Part shown: piece after piece, positions 9,439 through 19,018 of the stretch
Layout of the letters: every line of letters starts with the position of its first letter
How positions within the stretch are numbered: the first letter of the stretch is position 1
NCBI RefSeq assembly: GCF_003096195.1
Contig: NZ_CP023004.1
Span: 349,299-413,298 of the forward strand
Length of the DNA: 64,000 nt
Source: Ereboglobus luteus
GTDB taxonomy: Bacteria; Verrucomicrobiota; Verrucomicrobiia; Opitutales; Opitutaceae
Direction: 5' to 3'
Notes under the pieces: model-generated
Told to the model about the DNA's origin: nothing
What the model saw: the letters and a program-made list of their open reading frames with translations, nothing else
The model's database searches: none
Translations under genes and position numbers: made by a program

Positions 9439-10590
9439 GTGTCAGAAAAGCCCGAAACAAATCCGCACGATTCCACGCACAAGCAACCCGCGACGGGCGG
9501 GCGCCCCGACTGGGTTCCGGAAAACGCCGGCGCCGCCTTCGCCACCTGGGTGATCGAGGGCGTGAAACAAACCGGCGATTTCGCGCCGCCCTCCACCACC
9601 CCGCCGCGCCGCCGCAAGCTCTCGATCGACGACTACGTCGAGGGTATCCAAAAACAGGATACAACCATCCTCGCGCGCGCGATCACGCTCGTCGAAAGCA
9701 GCGCCGCCGCGCACCAGGAGCAGGCGCAGCAGCTTCTCGCGCGCATTTTGCCCGACACCGGCAAGTCCATGCGCGTCGGCATCACCGGAATCCCCGGCGC
9801 GGGCAAGAGCACCACAATCGAAAGCCTCGGCACGCATCTTTGCGAAAAAGGCCACCGCGTCGCCGTCCTCGCCGTCGACCCGTCGAGCAGCGTTCACGGC
9901 GGCAGCATCCTCGGCGACAAGGTGCGCATGGAAAAACTCGGCCGCCAGCCCGGCGCGTTCATCCGTCCCTCGCCCTCGGGAGGTTCGCTCGGCGGCGTCG
10001 CGCGCAAAAGCCGCGAGACCATTCTCCTGTGCGAGGCCGCCGGCTACGATGTGATCATTGTCGAAACCGTCGGCGTCGGCCAAAGCGAGGTCACCGTGCG
10101 CTCCATGGTCGACTGTTTCCTGCTCCTCTCCATCGCCGGCGCGGGCGACGAAGTGCAGGGCATCAAAAAAGGCATCATGGAACTTGCCGACATCATGGTC
10201 GTGAACAAGGCCGACGGTGATAACAAAATCCGCGCCATGGCCGCGCGCGCCGAGCTCGAACGCGTGCTCCACTACCTGCGCCCCGCCACCGAAGGCTGGA
10301 CCACGCCCGCGCTCACCGCGTCCGCAATCACCGGCGAGGGCATCGACAGGGTTTGGGAAACCGTGCTCGATTTCTTCAAGGCCTGCCGCGAAAGCGGAAT
10401 CCTCGATGAACGCCGTCGCGACCAGTCCATCGCATGGATGCACTCGCTCATCCGCGAATCCCTTCTCAACGATTTTTACCAGGCCCCCACCGTGCAGGCG
10501 TTGCTGCCGCAAATCGAGCACGCCGTCGCCAACGGCCAAAAACCCTCCCTCGCCGCCGCCAAGGAACTGCTCGCGCTCTGGAAACGGTGA
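9439..10590 (+). CDS. meaB: MeaB/ArgK family G-protein chaperone of methylmalonyl-CoA mutase
   Basis: This 383-residue P-loop GTPase of the MeaB/ArgK family loads or protects adenosylcobalamin in methylmalonyl-CoA mutase. Motifs are Walker A in GITGIPGAGKSTTIE (about residue 115), AVDPSSSVHGGSILGDKVRM, ETVGVGQSE and the guanine-specificity motif VNKAD. The N-terminal 70 residues are longer than usual and low in complexity. The start is a GTG (9439). No mutase gene is in the window, so the client is not shown. It ends 3 bp before the convergent toxin gene. Confidence 0.9.
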   Translation: MSEKPETNPHDSTHKQPATGGRPDWVPENAGAAFATWVIEGVKQTGDFAPPSTTPPRRRKLSIDDYVEGIQKQDTTILARAITLVESSAAAHQEQAQQLLARILPDTGKSMRVGITGIPGAGKSTTIESLGTHLCEKGHRVAVLAVDPSSSVHGGSILGDKVRMEKLGRQPGAFIRPSPSGGSLGGVARKSRETILLCEAAGYDVIIVETVGVGQSEVTVRSMVDCFLLLSIAGAGDEVQGIKKGIMELADIMVVNKADGDNKIRAMAARAELERVLHYLRPATEGWTTPALTASAITGEGIDRVWETVLDFFKACRESGILDERRRDQSIAWMHSLIRESLLNDFYQAPTVQALLPQIEHAVANGQKPSLAAAKELLALWKR

Positions 10591-10593
10591 CGC

Positions 10594-10890
10594 TCACCCA
10601 AGCCGCCGCTTCCAATAATCCGGCTCGCGATGCAGGTGCATGATCGCGACCACCCACACGCAGTCCGGCTCGTCGAGATAAACAACGGCAAATGGAAATG
10701 AACGCCCCAAGTTTCTCCTTGCGGGCGGCTCGTATTGTCGGAACTGCGCCGGGGATTTTCTGATTTCCAAAATCAACCTTTCGATCTCGTCATAAAAACG
10801 CCCGCCCAATTGCCGGCTTATGTTCGCGTAATGTTTGGCTGCAACGGCATATTCCTCATCGGCCTCGGGGTGAAGAACGACGGGCTTCAT
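10594..10890 (-). CDS. ParE/RelE-superfamily toxin
   Basis: This 98-residue basic protein matches the ParE/RelE toxin fold: an N-terminal VVLHPEADEEYAVAAKHY helix-turn, a central FYDEIERLILEIRKSPAQF helix and C-terminal strands FPFAVVYL and VWVVAIMHLHREPDYW. ParE-type toxins poison DNA gyrase and RelE types cut mRNA; sequence alone does not say which. The gene lies 6 bp downstream of the antitoxin gene on the same strand, the usual order for this antitoxin class. Confidence 0.85.
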   Translation of the reverse strand: MKPVVLHPEADEEYAVAAKHYANISRQLGGRFYDEIERLILEIRKSPAQFRQYEPPARRNLGRSFPFAVVYLDEPDCVWVVAIMHLHREPDYWKRRLG

Positions 10891-10896
10891 CGGGCA

Positions 10897-11130
10897 TCAC
10901 CTTCCGACGATTTGCCTGATTTTTTTCGATGACTGCTCCGCCGGAATGCCCTTGATTTTTCCGCTCCGAATATCGCCGATGCGCGAATGAACGACCGCCG
11001 ACCACGCGGCGGAATGTTCCGCATTCTGGCCGCCGTGAGACTCCATCAAAATACGATCGACCAGTTCCGCCACCACATCACGCGGCAGCGAACGTGTTTC
11101 ATTCACGATCTGGTCAATGGTCATCGGCAT
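10897..11130 (-). CDS. Addiction-module antitoxin (Unstab_antitox type)
   Basis: This 77-residue protein resembles the putative addiction-module component family (TIGR02574/PF09720). It has an N-terminal helix LPRDVVAELVDRILMES, then AAWSAVVHSRIGDIRSGKIK and GIPAEQ, which match the family's conserved W, R..DI..G and IP pattern. It neutralises the toxin encoded 6 bp downstream and probably represses the pair. The ATG at 11130 was chosen; an ATG at 11124 is almost as good. Longer in-frame starts up to 11235 add sequence unlike the family. Confidence 0.8.
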   Translation of the reverse strand: MPMTIDQIVNETRSLPRDVVAELVDRILMESHGGQNAEHSAAWSAVVHSRIGDIRSGKIKGIPAEQSSKKIRQIVGR

Positions 11131-11301
11131 CTTGCTAGAATGGGACAACATCCGGTGTTTGCAACCCCGCAAACGCCTCGGCGTCAAAACGCCGCGCCAT
11201 TTTTCCCTTTTCACGCATCTCCCTTGTCTCTTCACTTTAAACCTTTGTCTTTTTCACCAAACGCATAACGCGCCTTTTTACAGCACCAAAAAACAACCAT
11301 C

Positions 11302-13296
11302 ATGGCACTCGAAACAAACCTCCTTGCAAAAGCAGCCAACCAAGCCCGCGGCCTCGCCATCGACGCCGTCCATAAATGCAGCTCCGGCCACCTCGGCCTC
11401 CCGCTCGGCTGCGCCGAAATCGGCGCCGTCCTCTACGGCAGCGCCCTCCAGCACAATCCCGCCGATCCCAAATGGCTCAACCGCGACCGCTTCGTGCTCT
11501 CCGGCGGCCACGGCTCCATGTTCCTCTACGCATGGCTCCACATGAGCGGCTACGACCTCCCGCTCGACGAGGTCAAAAACTTCCGCCAGCTCCACAGCAA
11601 GACCCCCGGCCATCCCGAGTTCGACGAAACCCCGGGCGTCGAGGCCACCACCGGCCCGCTCGGCCAGGGCATCGCCAACGCCGTCGGTTACGCCGTCTCC
11701 GGCAAAATGGCCGAGGCGCGCTTCAACACCCCCGAGCACACCATCTTCGACAACCACATCATCACGCTCGCCGGCGACGGCTGCATGCAGGAAGGCGTCG
11801 CCATGGAAGCCGCCGCCTTCGCCGGATTCCAAGGCCTCGACAACCTCATCCTCATCTACGACTCAAACGACGTCACCCTCGACGCCATGGCCGACAAGTC
11901 GCAAAACGAAAACACCGCCGCCCGCTTCAAGGCCATCGGCTGGGACGTGATCACGCTCGCCGAGGGCCACGACATCGCCGCCATCAACAAGGCCGTCAAC
12001 AAGGCCAAGAAAGCCAAGACCGGCAAACCGCAGCTCATCATTGCAAAAACAATCATCGGCAAGGGCATCCCCGAAGTTGAGGGCACCTCGAAAGGCCACG
12101 GCGAGGGCGGCGCGAAATTCGCCGACGCCGCGCGCGCCGGACTCGGCCTCCCCGCCGACCAGCTCTTCCACGTGAGCGACGATGTCAAAGCCTACTTCGC
12201 CAACCACAAAAAGCGCCTCGTCCGCGCCTACAACAAATGGGGCAAAACCTACAAGGCCTGGCGCGAGGCCAACCCCGACAAGGCCGCGATCCTCGACTCG
12301 CGCAACACGCCAGTCAGCGCCGCGCATCTCGCCGAGAATGTGATCCCGATGTTCGCCGCCGACGCCAAGCTCGCCACGCGCGCCGCGGGCAAGGAGATAC
12401 TCCAGCCCCTCGCCGCCGAGCTCCCGCTCCTCGTCTCCGGCAGCGCCGACCTCTACGGCTCCACGCTCAACTACATCGCCGCCTCGACCGACTTCGACAA
12501 AACCAACCGCGCCGGGCGCAACATCCGCTACGGCATCCGCGAGCACGCCATGGCCGCCATCAACAACGGCATCGCCTACGACGGCATCTTCCGCACCTCG
12601 TGCGCCACGTTCCTCGTGTTCGCCGACTACTCGCGCCCCTCGATGCGCATCGCCGCGCTCGCCAAGCTCCCCGTCACCTACATCTACACGCACGACTCGG
12701 TCGGCGTCGGCGAGGACGGCCCCACGCACCAACCCGTTGAAACCGTCAGCGGCCTCCGCGTCATTCCGAACATGGACGTCATCCGCCCCGCCGATCCCGA
12801 GGAAACCGCGGGCGCCTTTGCCGCCGCGCTCGAGCGCACCGACGGCCCCACGCTCCTCGCGCTCACGCGCCAGGCGCTGCCGATGCTCAACGACATCCCG
12901 CCGCACATCCGCCGCGCCGGCGTGTTGAAAGGCGGCTACGTCGCCATCCAGGAAACCGCTCCGCTCACGCACATCCTGCTCGCCGCCGGCAGCGAAGTGC
13001 AGCACGCCGTCGCTGCCGCGAAAATCCTCGGCCCCGGGGCGCGCGTCGTTTCGATGCCCAGCTTCAAGCGCTTCAACGAGCAACCGAAGGAATACCGCGA
13101 CTCGATCCTCCCGCCCGACTGCCGCAAGCGCGTCTCGATTGAGGCGGGCGTGACGGCGCTCTGGCGCGAATACGTCGGGCTCGACGGCATCTGCATCGGC
13201 ATCGACCGCTTCGGCATCAGCGCCCCCGGCGGCACCGTGATGAAGGAGCTCGGAATCACCCCCGAAGCCGTCGTCACCGCCGCACAATCGCTGTAA
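11302..13296 (+). CDS. tkt: Transketolase
   Basis: This 664-residue enzyme of the pentose phosphate pathway moves two-carbon ketol units between sugar phosphates using thiamine diphosphate. The N-terminal third has [15 protein letters not shown] and the ThDP-binding region [18 protein letters not shown] with the YDSND motif. The pyrimidine-binding part has [15 protein letters not shown] with the catalytic Glu, and [17 protein letters not shown] follows. The length is standard. The ATG at 11302 follows an A/C-rich leader (CACCAAAAAACAACCATC) with no Shine-Dalgarno sequence. It is a single gene with a terminator 24 bp after the stop. Confidence 0.96.
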   Translation: MALETNLLAKAANQARGLAIDAVHKCSSGHLGLPLGCAEIGAVLYGSALQHNPADPKWLNRDRFVLSGGHGSMFLYAWLHMSGYDLPLDEVKNFRQLHSKTPGHPEFDETPGVEATTGPLGQGIANAVGYAVSGKMAEARFNTPEHTIFDNHIITLAGDGCMQEGVAMEAAAFAGFQGLDNLILIYDSNDVTLDAMADKSQNENTAARFKAIGWDVITLAEGHDIAAINKAVNKAKKAKTGKPQLIIAKTIIGKGIPEVEGTSKGHGEGGAKFADAARAGLGLPADQLFHVSDDVKAYFANHKKRLVRAYNKWGKTYKAWREANPDKAAILDSRNTPVSAAHLAENVIPMFAADAKLATRAAGKEILQPLAAELPLLVSGSADLYGSTLNYIAASTDFDKTNRAGRNIRYGIREHAMAAINNGIAYDGIFRTSCATFLVFADYSRPSMRIAALAKLPVTYIYTHDSVGVGEDGPTHQPVETVSGLRVIPNMDVIRPADPEETAGAFAAALERTDGPTLLALTRQALPMLNDIPPHIRRAGVLKGGYVAIQETAPLTHILLAAGSEVQHAVAAAKILGPGARVVSMPSFKRFNEQPKEYRDSILPPDCRKRVSIEAGVTALWREYVGLDGICIGIDRFGISAPGGTVMKELGITPEAVVTAAQSL

Positions 13297-13320
13297 GAAA
13301 AAACGAAACAACCTTCTGCA

Positions 13321-13355
13321 AAAGCGGCGGACTTAAAAAAGTTCGCCGCTTTTTT
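13321..13355 (+). terminator. Rho-independent terminator of tkt
   Basis: The stem AAAGCGGCG(G)AC at 13321-13332 pairs with GTTCGCCGCTTT at 13341-13352 around an A-rich 8-base loop, and is followed by T to 13355. It begins 24 bp after the transketolase stop and separates the housekeeping part from the glycan locus. Confidence 0.88.
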
Positions 13356-13520
13356 GTGGCAGCACGGGCGTCTAGCTCATGCGACCGAGTTTTTCGAAAT
13401 TTCATCCACTGTTACCAAGATTAATTCATTGAGCGGACCGGCAAACACATACAAAGGATACCGACGCAGCAAGCGAGAGCCCATCCTCCGTCGGCCCTGT
13501 GCATGCCATCCCAAATGAAA

Positions 13521-14630
13521 CTATATATTCTCCAATTCATCCCGCTCGGGCAATGGGGGGAACTTTTTATGCGGCTCGGTTTGATACCAGAAGGCTACGG
13601 AGGCGATGTCCGAGTGCTGGGCCAGATAGCGGCCCTCGCTGCGCCATCCCAAATCCTGTATTGTGACGCGAAGCTTTTTTGTGAAACGAATCGGGTCAAC
13701 AATATGCCAGCGATAGAGGCCGAAGCGCTGTTGCGTCTTATATAAACCATCCGGTTTCACCACCTGCACCAGACCGGCATAAGGCGTCGTGAAGGGTTGA
13801 TAGCGTTTCTCCTCCTTATTTTCGAAATTATATGAACCGCAAAAGTAATCCTCAACACCCGTGCCGCATATCGTCGGGTAATCAGTGTCGTCATCAATGA
13901 AGAACTTGATTTCGCCCTCGCCCCACCAACCGTTGTTGCGCACTCCCCAAACCATGCAAACGCCGACATAGTGACCGCGGCCCTCCACGCCGTCGATTAT
14001 TGTATAATCAGATGTCGGATTGCAAGGGGTGCGGCGGAATTGCGCGTGAAAGTATGCGACGTCATCCGGCACTCGAGTGAGCGTGTAATCAATTTGATAA
14101 TACAATCGCATCGGTTCCGCATTGAGACTTTGCATCGTGACACGGCAGCGTTTGCGAAACGGCATTGTCCAATAACAATTAAAAGCGCTGCCGGGATTCA
14201 CGCATACGGCCAGCGATGACAGCGGGGCAAACTCACCGCAGCCCATGCCAAAAAAGTCCCCGACGGGACATTCGACGGAGGGTTCGGTTTCGTCGTCCCA
14301 ATAAATGCGCAAAATTGTATAACGCCAGTTGCCGGTAGGCGTCATCCAGATGTGCTGGATTGCCCCGGGGCCGGCAATGTCCGCGAGCGTGAACGTCTCC
14401 CCGGGATTGATAAGCACAAAGGGATTTACCTTCCACCCCTTGCCAAGTTCGCGCGCGGAACCCGCCGCATTGGCGGCATTGGGAGTATCCTTGTCCTTCG
14501 GGTCCGCGCGTCCGCCTCCGCCGGGTTCACCGGTGAAATTCTCAGGACTAATGGAACGCGTCCGCGCGTCAGAGAGACGGCAAAGATTGCCGAGGTTGAG
14601 ATCGAGACCGTTGAATGGCGTAGTGCTCAT
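13521..14630 (-). CDS. DUF2961 / GH172-type glycoside hydrolase
   Basis: This 369-residue protein has the DUF2961 signature, now classed as glycoside hydrolase family GH172: an N-terminal RTRSISPENFTGEPGGGGR, AGPGAIQHIWMTP, PVGDFFGMGCGEF and, near the C-terminus, VEDYFCGSYNFE. Characterised relatives act on D-arabinofuranosyl or difructose linkages; the substrate here is not shown. There is no signal peptide, so it is probably cytoplasmic. Its ATG overlaps the stop of the upstream gene by 4 bp, so translation is likely coupled. It is the last gene of the long minus-strand run. Confidence 0.85.
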   Translation of the reverse strand: MSTTPFNGLDLNLGNLCRLSDARTRSISPENFTGEPGGGGRADPKDKDTPNAANAAGSARELGKGWKVNPFVLINPGETFTLADIAGPGAIQHIWMTPTGNWRYTILRIYWDDETEPSVECPVGDFFGMGCGEFAPLSSLAVCVNPGSAFNCYWTMPFRKRCRVTMQSLNAEPMRLYYQIDYTLTRVPDDVAYFHAQFRRTPCNPTSDYTIIDGVEGRGHYVGVCMVWGVRNNGWWGEGEIKFFIDDDTDYPTICGTGVEDYFCGSYNFENKEEKRYQPFTTPYAGLVQVVKPDGLYKTQQRFGLYRWHIVDPIRFTKKLRVTIQDLGWRSEGRYLAQHSDIASVAFWYQTEPHKKFPPLPERDELENI

Positions 14631-15631
14631 GATTTATCCTGAACGGGTGAAGCAGTGTTTTTGTGGAAGGTGAAGCTGCGCTCCCATTCGGCGGTTTCGC
14701 CGGGCGCGAGCCTGATGAGAACAAATTGCTCGGGGCAAAGGTATCGGCTGGCGGCGTGCACGGCGATGCGCGAAACTGGAAACGTATTCGAAACATGAAT
14801 ACTTTGTTTCGTGACAGTGCAAACAACCGTGAGCGAACGCCAGGCATCCCCCTGCCCTTCCCGGAAAACCGGCACGACAAGGTTGACGGCTTTCGGAAGC
14901 ACTTGATCAAAATGAAGCGTCTTCCCCTCGCGCCGTGCGCCGTCATAAACACCATCGTCGGGCAGCGGTGTTTCGAAATGCAGCGCATAACCCGGCCCCA
15001 CGGGCTGCCCGGCGAACAAGAAATAGTTGTGCGTATAGTGCTCTGTCGAGAAAGCGCGTCTGCCGGTGTTTTTTAACGTATAACGAATGCGAAGCGTGTT
15101 CCCTGAGAGCGTGATCTTTGCGCCCAAATCATACGCGAAGTCATTGGCACCGGGACAGGTCTGCGCGAAGATGGCGCCCGTGGATGTCCATTCGGCATGT
15201 GTCACCGCGCGCTCCACAATAGGGTATTGTGTATAAAACTCATATTTGGCTGTCGTTTTTTTGAGCACACCAACACCGATTTTGACAAAAGACTCCCCCA
15301 CGTCGGCAGCGACAAAGCTGACCGGCTGAGGCCCGTCCTTTCCACCGAGATCAAACTCCATTGCGAGACCGCCGTTTTCTGTAACAGGGTCGTGCGCCTC
15401 GGGTGAAAACAAATAATCGCGTCCATCGACGGCTACTTGAAGCACGTTGGCGACCGGCGAAAAACGAACGCCGGTATTGTAACGATCGGGAGCATTCGGA
15501 TCCATCACCTTGACCGTGAGGCATCCGTTTGTGAGAGTGTGCATGGCGGGTTGGGATTGGAGTGTCAAAGCGAACAGACACGCGCACGCCATCATGGACA
15601 AAGTGAAATATATGCGGAGCGTTGCTTTCAT
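14627..15631 (-). CDS. Exported mutarotase-like beta-sandwich protein
   Basis: The 334-residue protein has an N-terminal hydrophobic signal (about residues 8-27, ending LTLQSQPA). The rest alternates beta strands in the manner of galactose mutarotase/aldose epimerase-like folds (TLTNGCLTVKVMDP, VDGRDYLFSPEAH, later IRYTLKNTGRRAFSTEHYTH and NYFLFAG). The His pair in STEHYTHN could be the active-site His of that superfamily. No exact family was recognised. It sits between the GH29 fucosidase (16 bp upstream) and the GH172 gene (4-bp overlap), which suggests a role in sugar handling in the envelope. Confidence 0.5.
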   Translation of the reverse strand: MKATLRIYFTLSMMACACLFALTLQSQPAMHTLTNGCLTVKVMDPNAPDRYNTGVRFSPVANVLQVAVDGRDYLFSPEAHDPVTENGGLAMEFDLGGKDGPQPVSFVAADVGESFVKIGVGVLKKTTAKYEFYTQYPIVERAVTHAEWTSTGAIFAQTCPGANDFAYDLGAKITLSGNTLRIRYTLKNTGRRAFSTEHYTHNYFLFAGQPVGPGYALHFETPLPDDGVYDGARREGKTLHFDQVLPKAVNLVVPVFREGQGDAWRSLTVVCTVTKQSIHVSNTFPVSRIAVHAASRYLCPEQFVLIRLAPGETAEWERSFTFHKNTASPVQDKS

Positions 15632-15647
15632 TTAGACCAAGGAGTTT

Positions 15648-17762
15648 TTACTGTTTTATAATTTCAAGTCCGTCCGATTGATTTATATAAAAAGTGAACC
15701 AGTTTCCCGCGCGCCCCTGGTGGCATTTGACGAGCAGTTCATTATTGTCGGCTCGAAGAGTCGCGCGCGCGCACAAAGGTTTCCATCCGCTGAACCACGA
15801 GCCATCGCGATCATGCGATGAGTGCGCGCGTTCGCTGGTGACAGGCGTTCCGTTGACGTAGAGGTTGGCCCACCAGTCGCAGCCGAGCAAAAACTCGCAC
15901 GCGCGCGCATCCGGCGAACGAACCACCGCGCGCGCAAAATAAACGCCGTTGGCGTCGGCGGAACCGTATTTGGTGAAATCAATCGTGTTTCCGTCGGGCG
16001 GCAGCGGCTTCCACGCGACACTTTCCGGATCCGTTTCCGGTGCGTAAACCGTCCCCATGGCCTCGCGCACCTCGGATTCTTTTCCGGGAATGCGATAGGG
16101 CGAGGGAAAGGGCCCGCAAATGCTCCAGCAGGCGGCGTCCATGTTTTTCCACAATGGTTGCAAACGCCACGAGAGCAGCTCAAACAGCGCGCCATCAGTG
16201 GCTGTGATCGTGCACGTGGTTGTCGAGGATGTGAGCGCGAGATTTTTTGCAGTCAGCGTGTGCGGATAGTTTCCGCATGTGGTTTGAAGCGTCCGCACGC
16301 CAGGCACGCCATCAATGCGCAGCGTGAACTGCCCGGGATTTTTGCCGACAACACAAACATCGAGATCGTGGCAGCCCGGCACCGTGATCGGCAATTGCCA
16401 CGAATGGACGGCGGCGCGCCCGGACGGCCCCTCGCAAACATGAGCCTCGGCGGGCGCGTAGAGGCCGGTGTCTTTCTCGACAAGTTTTTGAGGGGGCGGC
16501 GCAGCAGGCGCGATCCGCTCAAACTCGAGCGCAATGACTGTCGCCAGCGGACTTTTTTGTGGCGCGAGATCAAGCGTGACGAGCCCGCCGTCCTGCGCGA
16601 AGTTCACCGTTTCTCCCGTGGCCAACACGACGGCCGCGCGCATCTTTTCCGAAACGCCCGCGATGGTTATTTTACGAATTTCAGAGTTTTTGGAAAAAAT
16701 CTCGTTGTGAAAATAGAGGCATTTTTCCGTTGCTGTGCAAAGACCCGCCTCATGTTCCGCCTCGGTGAATGACGTGCGTTGCGTGCCGCGGACCGCGCGC
16801 CCGTTCAGCGCCATCCAGCGACCGACATCGGCAAGCACGGCAGCCTGCGCGTCCGGGATTTTCCCCGAGGGTTCGGGGCTGATGTTGACGAGCAGATTGC
16901 CATCATAACGCGCGCAGAAAACGAGTTGGTCTATGAGCGATTGCGGCGATTTCAGTTTGTTGTCGCCGGGGCGCCACGACCAGCTTTCACCGAGCGTCAT
17001 GCACATTTCCCAACGGCGACCGGCGGGCGGAATCGTGAGATGCTGCTCGGGAGTCGAGTAATCCTCGGGCAAGCACGAGCGATCGTTTATGATGATGCCG
17101 GGCTGCAATTCGCGCGCCATTGCGTTGAGTTCGGTGGCGCGCCAGTGACGCGCCACCGTCGCCGGATATGAGATGCCCGGAACCGTGCACCCGTCATACC
17201 AGAGCAAATCGATTTGCCCGTAATGCGTGAGAAGCTCGCGAAGCTGCGCGTGCGTTTCATCCACCATGCCGCGCCAGCCTTCGGGATCGCGCGCGGGACC
17301 GTTGATGATCGCGGGCCATTGCCAGCTCATGATCGAGAGATACAATCCCACGCGCAGACCGGCGCGACGGCAGGCATCGGTGTATTCGCGCACAAGATCG
17401 CGACGAGCCGCGGAGCGCGTGCTGTTGAATTGCGTGCATTGCGAATCCCAAAGGCAAAACCCGTCGTGATGCTTTGCAACAAACACGACATATCCCGCGC
17501 CAGCCTGTTTCGCGGTCCGCACAAGCGCGTCGGCGTCGAAATCCACGGCCGTGAAACGCTGCGCAAGCGGATTGTAGTCCCCGGCGGAAATGCCCTCGTT
17601 GAACATGACCCATTCGCCGCGGCCAAGCAGCGAATAGAGCCCGTAGTGCGCAAACATGCCCAGTCGCGCCTCGGAAAACCAGGCATGCGCGGGATTGTCC
17701 GCGCGCGAGACTGGCGGGAGATTGTCGCCGCGTTGAGTGAGATTTGGTGTGGCCGCTTCCAT
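15648..17762 (-). CDS. GH29 alpha-L-fucosidase with C-terminal beta-sandwich module
   Basis: This 704-residue enzyme removes alpha-L-fucose. The GH29 barrel covers about residues 25-340 with WFSEARLGMFAHYGLYSLLG, VFVAKHHDGFCLWDS and the nucleophile Asp in IDLLWYDGCTVPG. A usual fucosidase C-terminal sandwich follows. The last 160 residues (WSICGPFPSPYR, FLLGCDWWANLYVNG, NWFTFYIN) form an extra module that is also present on the giant exported proteins of this locus. There is no signal peptide: an in-frame TAG two codons before the ATG fixes the start, so the enzyme appears cytoplasmic. It lies 35 bp after a second GH29 gene. Confidence 0.88.
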   Translation of the reverse strand: MEAATPNLTQRGDNLPPVSRADNPAHAWFSEARLGMFAHYGLYSLLGRGEWVMFNEGISAGDYNPLAQRFTAVDFDADALVRTAKQAGAGYVVFVAKHHDGFCLWDSQCTQFNSTRSAARRDLVREYTDACRRAGLRVGLYLSIMSWQWPAIINGPARDPEGWRGMVDETHAQLRELLTHYGQIDLLWYDGCTVPGISYPATVARHWRATELNAMARELQPGIIINDRSCLPEDYSTPEQHLTIPPAGRRWEMCMTLGESWSWRPGDNKLKSPQSLIDQLVFCARYDGNLLVNISPEPSGKIPDAQAAVLADVGRWMALNGRAVRGTQRTSFTEAEHEAGLCTATEKCLYFHNEIFSKNSEIRKITIAGVSEKMRAAVVLATGETVNFAQDGGLVTLDLAPQKSPLATVIALEFERIAPAAPPPQKLVEKDTGLYAPAEAHVCEGPSGRAAVHSWQLPITVPGCHDLDVCVVGKNPGQFTLRIDGVPGVRTLQTTCGNYPHTLTAKNLALTSSTTTCTITATDGALFELLSWRLQPLWKNMDAACWSICGPFPSPYRIPGKESEVREAMGTVYAPETDPESVAWKPLPPDGNTIDFTKYGSADANGVYFARAVVRSPDARACEFLLGCDWWANLYVNGTPVTSERAHSSHDRDGSWFSGWKPLCARATLRADNNELLVKCHQGRAGNWFTFYINQSDGLEIIKQ

Positions 17763-17797
17763 GGTCTAATTGTATATGTGCGCTCGATAATATTATA

Positions 17798-19018
17798 TTA
17801 TCCCGCAATCCAAAACGAGGTTTGCGGACTCAGTGTTTCGGGAACGCCCTCGACATCAATGACAATGATGAACGGCATCGCGCCCGCGCCCGTGACAGGC
17901 GGAATCCCTTTTAGAAACAAACGATTGCCTTGCTGCACGAATGACAGGGAACGACCGTCCGCAAGAAGCCGCGCGGCAAGCACGCGATTCTTGATGTCGG
18001 CAAAGCACAGCTCCCCGCCGGTTGATTTGAACACATGCAAATAAATGCGGTTCTCCTTCACCGTCGTCACGCCCCAATTATTCCAAGTGTAGGGACTGCG
18101 CCCCGAGTGCGGCAGAAACTCGCCGTTCACACGAAGCCACGCGCCGACATCCTTGAGGATGCGCACGGACTCGGCGGGAATCGTGCCATCCGCCATCGGT
18201 CCGACATTGAGAAGCAGGTTGCCGGATTGCGCGGCGGTTTCCGTCAGCAAGCGAATAACGTGCCACGCGGACTTCCAATTGTCGTCGCCCGCGTGGTAGC
18301 CCCAATTGTCGTTGAGCGTCATGCACGCCTCCCACAAGACGCCGGGCTCGGCGGCCTTGATTGCCTGCTCGCAACACTGCACATCCCACGGGCGGCCGTT
18401 GCGATTTGCAATGAGGATTTCGGGCTGGAGTTGCTTGATGCGCGTGTTGATCGCCTCGCCCCCGGTCGGCGACGGAATGCATCCGTCATACCAAAGCAGG
18501 TCGATGGCACCGTAGCGCGTCATCAACTCCTCAAGCTGACGGTAATAATAATCGACAAAACGCAGACGCGCCGCCTCGTCGGGCCACGCCTGCGGCCAGT
18601 CGCGGCAAAACGCGCCCGGATAATCCGGATGATACCAGTCCGCCATCGAAAAATAAAATCCCACGCGCAAGCCGGCCTCGCGCATCGCCCTTGCATAATC
18701 GGCGACAAGATCGCGGCGCGCGCCGAGTTTCACCGAGTTGAAATCCGTCGTCCTCGTATCCCAAAGGCAAAACCCGTCGTGATGCCTCACAGTCAGCACG
18801 GCGTATTTCATACCGGCATCGCGGGCGAGGCGCGCCCACCCGGCGGGATCGTAGTTTTCCGCGCGAAAATTGGCCGCGTATTTTTCCGCATACTCCGCCT
18901 TCGGAATACACTCGCGATTTGCCACCCACTCGCCTCGCCCGGCGACCGAATACGGCCCCCAATGAATGAACATTCCGAAGCGCGCCTCGTTGAACCAAGA
19001 GTTTTGATTGTTTGTCAT
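17798..19018 (-). CDS. GH29 alpha-L-fucosidase (short form)
   Basis: This 406-residue GH29 protein has WFNEARFGMFIHWGPYSVAG, VLTVRHHDGFCLWDTRT and the nucleophile Asp in IDLLWYDGC. It ends after a small C-terminal sandwich and lacks the extra module of its neighbour. An in-frame TAA two codons upstream of the ATG fixes the start and excludes a signal peptide, so it appears cytoplasmic. It overlaps the upstream esterase gene by 4 bp. The two fucosidases are clearly different in sequence outside the motifs, so they probably split linkages or substrates rather than being a recent duplication. Confidence 0.9.
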   Translation of the reverse strand: MTNNQNSWFNEARFGMFIHWGPYSVAGRGEWVANRECIPKAEYAEKYAANFRAENYDPAGWARLARDAGMKYAVLTVRHHDGFCLWDTRTTDFNSVKLGARRDLVADYARAMREAGLRVGFYFSMADWYHPDYPGAFCRDWPQAWPDEAARLRFVDYYYRQLEELMTRYGAIDLLWYDGCIPSPTGGEAINTRIKQLQPEILIANRNGRPWDVQCCEQAIKAAEPGVLWEACMTLNDNWGYHAGDDNWKSAWHVIRLLTETAAQSGNLLLNVGPMADGTIPAESVRILKDVGAWLRVNGEFLPHSGRSPYTWNNWGVTTVKENRIYLHVFKSTGGELCFADIKNRVLAARLLADGRSLSFVQQGNRLFLKGIPPVTGAGAMPFIIVIDVEGVPETLSPQTSFWIAG